From positions 933,852 through 997,851 of the forward strand of contig NZ_JAGSYD010000001.1 of the NCBI RefSeq assembly GCF_025685575.1: a DNA stretch of 64,000 nt, given 5' to 3'. Numbering within the stretch: the first letter of the stretch is position 1; every line of letters starts with the position of its first letter. Positions 60,612 through 64,000 of the stretch are shown piece by piece. The stretch comes from Granulicella cerasi (GTDB lineage: Bacteria > Acidobacteriota > Terriglobia > Terriglobales > Acidobacteriaceae). Position numbers and translations under genes: made by a program. The notes under the pieces were generated by a model. It worked only from the letters and a program-made list of their open reading frames with translations, was not told the origin of the DNA and made no database searches.

Positions 60612-62158
60612 TATTCCCTCTCCTCGCTCGTTGTCGTTGCAGAAGGTAGAGTTCGCAACAGGTTACCGGTGACCTTTTCGAGATCAACCGCCTCGGTAAA
60701 GAGCCGAGACCTCGCCGCCACAGAAGAAAGGCGTGCTTGCGCCAGTTGCTTCTCTGCAGTGACTACATCGACAAGATTCTTCACGCCATTCTGGTAGGCA
60801 TCGAGCGAGGCCGAGTAGGACATATTCGCTGCCTTGAGCAGAGCCACGGCGGCTTCTTCCTGACGAAGCGCGGTGCGGAAGCCAATGTAGCTGTTCCAAA
60901 CTTCGCGCCGTATACGGTCTTTTCGTTCTCGAAGTTCATCGAGTGATAAGCGCTTTGCTGACTCGGCTGCCGCGACACGATTCTTGCGCACGCCTCCGTC
61001 GAAGATGGTCCACCTTGCCTGAACAGCCGCAGACCATGTCGGCACGCTTGCATGCCCAAGCATGCCGTAGTCGACTGTTGGCCACACGGAGGTCTGGGCA
61101 CCTTTAGCAGCGAGGCTAATCTCGGGACGATACGCAGATTTCGCAACGCGTAGCTCCGCATCGGCTCGCTTCACCTCGTCCATCTGCGCGATCAGGTCTG
61201 GCCGGTCGGCTAAGGAGCGCTGAATCAACTCGTCGATGGAGAGCGCAAGAGCGGAGGGCAACGCTGCCTGCATGTTCGTATCGGTCTTCAGCTCTGGCGA
61301 AGGCTCTACACCGATGGCCTCGGAGAGCGTAACGCGCGCAATCTTCGCTGCGCCATCGGCAGCTTCTAAATCGAAGGCTGCCTGGGCGCGTTCTGCGCTG
61401 GCGTTCAATAGATCAGGAAGCGTAGCGCGACCATTGTCGAGCCTTGCACGCGCCGCAGCCTCTGTTGTCTGTGCAGTCTTCAACGTCTCCTGCGCAGAGG
61501 CGAGGCGTTCGTCTGCGGTCATCACAGCATAGAATCCAGTGGCGACGATGGCGGCTACTTGTTGGTTTGCTTGGATGAAGTGCGCTCCTGCAGAGAGCGC
61601 CGCTGCTCGTGCCGCATCTACGCGGCCATGCCGCCCACCGAAGTCGACCAGAAGGTATTGAAGCGAGACAGATGGCTCTACGACTGGAACTTCAACGACA
61701 GTGTAGCCACGCGGGGCGAGTGGTTTGGGGAAGGGACTGATAGCGCGTTGATCTGCGAAGAGGGCGACAGCCGCCAGTTGAGGAAAGTACTCCGCCTTCT
61801 CGATACCGAGAGCCTTCGCTCGCTGCCGCGCAGCTTCCCACGCGATGCGTGCGCTCGGATTGTTGAGCTCTCCGATATCGATCAACTCGGCGAGCGTATA
61901 GGCGTGCGCAGCGTCGAGAGAGGCGATCTTATCGCTGGGGATATGGTTGGCTGCGCAGGTGGATGCCGCTTTGTCGGTGGATGCGATTGCTGCGCATTGT
62001 GCATGAGCGTGACCCAATGCTGTGGCGGCCACAATCGCGGCAAGGCATCTCCGCAGTCCTCTCTTGTGTGCGCGCAACGAAGCGACCCCGTCACAACCGC
62101 ACAGATGCATGACGCCGGAGCTTTTCCCAACGCGCGGTTCGTCGTGAATGGCGCTCAT
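60611..62158 (-). CDS. TolC/OprM-family outer-membrane efflux channel
   Basis: 515 residues. ATG at 62158 has GGAG nine bases upstream; an ATG at 62110 would shorten the signal region (GLRRCLAAIVAATALGHAHA). Two repeats of the OEP fold are visible: first YTLAELIDIGELNNPSARIA, WEAARQRAKALGIEKAEYFP; second LIAQMDEVKRADAELRVAKS and AYRPEISLAAKG, with SLQYLLVDFGGRHGRVDAAR and RWTIFDGGVRKNRVAAAES as the matching strand-turn-helix motifs. Trimeric outer-membrane exit duct for the FUSC/HlyD pump. 56 bp downstream of the YWTD gene, so probably in one operon. Confidence 0.92.
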   Translation of the reverse strand: MSAIHDEPRVGKSSGVMHLCGCDGVASLRAHKRGLRRCLAAIVAATALGHAHAQCAAIASTDKAASTCAANHIPSDKIASLDAAHAYTLAELIDIGELNNPSARIAWEAARQRAKALGIEKAEYFPQLAAVALFADQRAISPFPKPLAPRGYTVVEVPVVEPSVSLQYLLVDFGGRHGRVDAARAAALSAGAHFIQANQQVAAIVATGFYAVMTADERLASAQETLKTAQTTEAAARARLDNGRATLPDLLNASAERAQAAFDLEAADGAAKIARVTLSEAIGVEPSPELKTDTNMQAALPSALALSIDELIQRSLADRPDLIAQMDEVKRADAELRVAKSAYRPEISLAAKGAQTSVWPTVDYGMLGHASVPTWSAAVQARWTIFDGGVRKNRVAAAESAKRLSLDELRERKDRIRREVWNSYIGFRTALRQEEAAVALLKAANMSYSASLDAYQNGVKNLVDVVTAEKQLAQARLSSVAARSRLFTEAVDLEKVTGNLLRTLPSATTTSEERE

Positions 62159-62214
62159 GGGCAGGGTCTCCGTGTCGTGAGCGAGAGTCGATGGTGGGCG
62201 GAAGGGCGCAGAGG

Positions 62215-63108
62215 CTATGCCATCTCCTGAAACGCGATACCGGTGAGTGGTTGCTTCAACTCTGCAATCACCTCAGCGGTGGTGAAGTCCGGTCCATTGA
62301 ATCGCTTGATGAAGCCGCCAAGGTCGCTCGTGAAAATCGCATTGTGCGAGGCTGCACGGGCAATTCCGATGCCTTCTGCGAGTCCGACTGCCAGCACTTC
62401 GTGACCGCCAAGCTGTGGCAAAAGCTTCGCGCGGTTGAGCGAGTTGCCCGTTGGCGGATCGCCGCGGTCGGTCCAGTACAGATACTCGCTGGTGTCGTCG
62501 AGTTCGAGGTCAATCGGTTCAGGCAGTTGATCGAAAAGAAGTTCTACATCGCTGCGCTTCGCAGGCTCTTCACCCTGCGGAAGTTCGAGACCTGCTCTGA
62601 AGATTCGTCCCTTGCCACCGTTCGGCGGGCCCTTCTGCGTCCAGTAGATGTGCTTCGACTTGGTGTCGATAGCAACGCCGACGCAGTGGCGCGTTTCATC
62701 GAGACGATCGGCGTCCGACGAGCCGGTCTTCACAAGGACTTCGATATGGCTGCCATCGAGGTTGGCGCGCATGACGCGCATGCCTTCGCGATCGGACCAA
62801 TACATTTTGTCGTTCGGAAGATCCAGGACAAGTTGCTTCGGCGTGTAGGTTTGACCTGGCTTGATCAACGTCTCTATGTTCGAGTCGTCCAGACGCATCC
62901 GCTGAATGTAGCCATCGTTCTCAGCGAAGTTGGCGCCCATGTTCGTCCAGTAGACAAAGCCATTCTTCGCGTCGACAGCGATGCCGTCGGGTGTGTCGTG
63001 TGCATCGGCGAGAAGATCTTGTACATCGCTTCCATCGCTCTGCATCGTGATTAATTTGGGCGGTCTTGCCACGAGGATGAACAGCTTGCCGATACTCTGG
63101 GTCTTCAT
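62215..63108 (-). CDS. YWTD (LDL-receptor class B)-type six-bladed beta-propeller protein, no signal peptide
   Basis: 297 residues. Each blade carries a YWTD-like motif: GFVYWTNMGANFAENDGYIQ, KMYWSDREGMRVMRANLDGS, HIYWTQKGPPNGGKGRIFR, YLYWTDRGDPPTGNSLNRA, with intervening GIAVDAKN and GVAIDTKS segments typical of YWTD/NHL propellers. There is no signal peptide or transmembrane helix, so the protein is predicted cytoplasmic. It is the first gene of the efflux operon. Enzymatic (SMP-30/lactonase-like) or binding roles are both possible; no metal-site signature was recognised. AAAGGATCC precedes the ATG. I cannot assign a function. Confidence 0.75.
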   Translation of the reverse strand: MKTQSIGKLFILVARPPKLITMQSDGSDVQDLLADAHDTPDGIAVDAKNGFVYWTNMGANFAENDGYIQRMRLDDSNIETLIKPGQTYTPKQLVLDLPNDKMYWSDREGMRVMRANLDGSHIEVLVKTGSSDADRLDETRHCVGVAIDTKSKHIYWTQKGPPNGGKGRIFRAGLELPQGEEPAKRSDVELLFDQLPEPIDLELDDTSEYLYWTDRGDPPTGNSLNRAKLLPQLGGHEVLAVGLAEGIGIARAASHNAIFTSDLGGFIKRFNGPDFTTAEVIAELKQPLTGIAFQEMA

Positions 63109-63483
63109 CGAGGGATCCTTTCACTTCTGAAACGATGCGTTTATGTGTCTCGGTTGAGACCAGAATGTATGGAGAGAGTAAGGAGGCGGAAGGCGATGGT
63201 TCTTGCCGAAATTGCGCTCAATTTGCGATTCGCGCTCTGTCTTTCCGGCTGAGTCTGCGAGTCTCATCGGCGCCCCGTCGCACTCGGTCAAGGCAGATGC
63301 CCGCTCGGCGTTACACCAAGTCGTCATGAAGCCAGGCCATCGTCAGATTTGCGAAAAACTTCGCGTTTCTTCAAGAAGCCACGCTGAGAGACATGCAACC
63401 GTTTCATTGCGGAGCAACAGCAGGCTGGGTTGAGACCAGTGCTACTGAGCTCATCGAAGCTGGCAATGAGAACGGAGAGACAA
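63109..63483. promoter_or_regulatory. Divergent regulatory region with a 12-base repeated site
   Basis: 375 bp without a gene, between the efflux operon and the HD-domain gene. GGTTGAGACCAG occurs at 63152-63163, 44 bp from the efflux start, and again at 63428-63439, 45 bp before the HD start. The first copy sits in GTCTC-ggtt-GAGAC and the second in CTGG-gttgaga-CCAG, both inverted repeats. A shared regulator at both promoters is a reasonable guess. No sigma70 boxes were chosen with confidence. Confidence 0.5.
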
Positions 63484-64000
63484 ATGAACACGTTGGATCA
63501 TGTCCTGCAATCAGTAGCCATCCCCGACAGCAAACTGGCGAAAGATATCTCCGAGTACATCCGCGATCAAGAGACCGAGTTGCTTTTCAACCATTCGAGC
63601 CGCGTCTACTACTTCGGGGCGTTGGCGGGGGTGCGGCGCGGTCTTCATTTCGACCGCGAACTTCTGTACGCAGGCGCGATGTTTCATGACCTCGGCCTCA
63701 TGCCGGATCACTGGAGCGATACGGAACGCTTCGAAGTGGATGGCGCAAACGCCGCGCGCGACTTCCTGAAATCCTACGGTGTTGATGAGTCCGATCTGAC
63801 GAAGGTGTGGACCGCCATCGCGCTTCACACCACGCCGGGGATTCCGCAGCACATGCATCCCGTCGTAGCACTGGTCACGGCGGGAGTCGAGATGGACGTA
63901 CTCGGCTTAACCTATGCGCAATATCCCGATGCCGAGCGGGATGCCGTAGTTGAGCTCTTCCCACGAACGTCCGCATTCAAGGAGGACATCCTCCAGGCGT
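63484..64000 (+). CDS. HD-domain phosphohydrolase-like protein, 3' end cut by window edge
   Basis: 172 codons are visible from ATG 63484, which has GGAGAG about four bases upstream. The metal-binding HD pattern is present: FNHSSRVYYFGALAG (first His), AGAMFHDLGLMPDHW (His-Asp), and a later His in ALHTTPGIPQHMHPVVALV, followed by AGVEMDVLGL with an Asp. HD proteins of this small size include cyanamide-hydratase-like enzymes and nucleotide or metabolite hydrolases; the TPGIPQHMHP block resembles the cyanamide hydratase/HDDC-type group. The exact reaction is unknown. The stop codon is beyond the window. Confidence 0.8.
   Translation, partial: MNTLDHVLQSVAIPDSKLAKDISEYIRDQETELLFNHSSRVYYFGALAGVRRGLHFDRELLYAGAMFHDLGLMPDHWSDTERFEVDGANAARDFLKSYGVDESDLTKVWTAIALHTTPGIPQHMHPVVALVTAGVEMDVLGLTYAQYPDAERDAVVELFPRTSAFKEDILQA

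Overview
The window looks like a chromosomal segment from an Acidobacteriota bacterium, most like the Terriglobus/Granulicella/Edaphobacter group. The evidence is high GC, Oar-type TonB-dependent receptors with an N-terminal carboxypeptidase-regulatory-like domain, membrane-anchored winged-helix regulators, and very large NHL/FG-GAP/Ig-like surface proteins. No rRNA, tRNA, CRISPR array or insertion sequence was seen. The taxon is an inference from gene style, not from a marker gene.

Layout: 1-2.4 kb holds a divergent drug-efflux pair, a DHA2 MFS exporter cut by the window edge and its TetR repressor, with two tandem 16-bp palindromes between them. 2.4-9.9 kb holds a membrane-anchored winged-helix/PD40 regulator divergent from a TonB receptor and a GH30 enzyme. 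9.9-16.7 kb is a minus-strand five-gene operon: serine hydrolase, SGNH esterase, secreted FAD oxidoreductase, GH43-like and GH13 enzymes. 16.8-44.1 kb is a large plus-strand saccharolytic locus: GDSL esterase, a cryptic membrane-anchored regulator, a TonB receptor, an NHL/Ig surface protein, a GH50-like lipoprotein fusion, GH92, GH28, sialate-O-acetylesterase-like, GH27, a second GH50-like enzyme and GH36. There is no SusD.

44.2-54.3 kb holds a winged-helix/TPR regulator divergent from an FG-GAP/Ig surface protein and a sedolisin (S53) protease. 54.6-57.0 kb holds a type II NADH dehydrogenase and a 3-hydroxyacyl-CoA/carnitine-dehydrogenase-like enzyme. 57.0-63.1 kb is a minus-strand tripartite efflux operon (YWTD propeller, TolC, YtcA, HlyD, FUSC). 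The last gene is a truncated HD-domain protein.

How it fits together: a motif TTATC(C/T)G(C/T)(A/T)AA-N4-TTGC recurs with fixed spacing before the minus operon, before the large TonB-receptor operon and before the second GH50-like gene. This suggests one regulon for galactose-, mannose- and galacturonate-containing polymers. The most unusual signals are an Ig-like C-terminal domain split by a transmembrane hairpin with an Arg-rich turn and a GC motif, in three surface proteins, and a 28-bp tandem duplication that shifts the sedolisin signal peptide out of frame.
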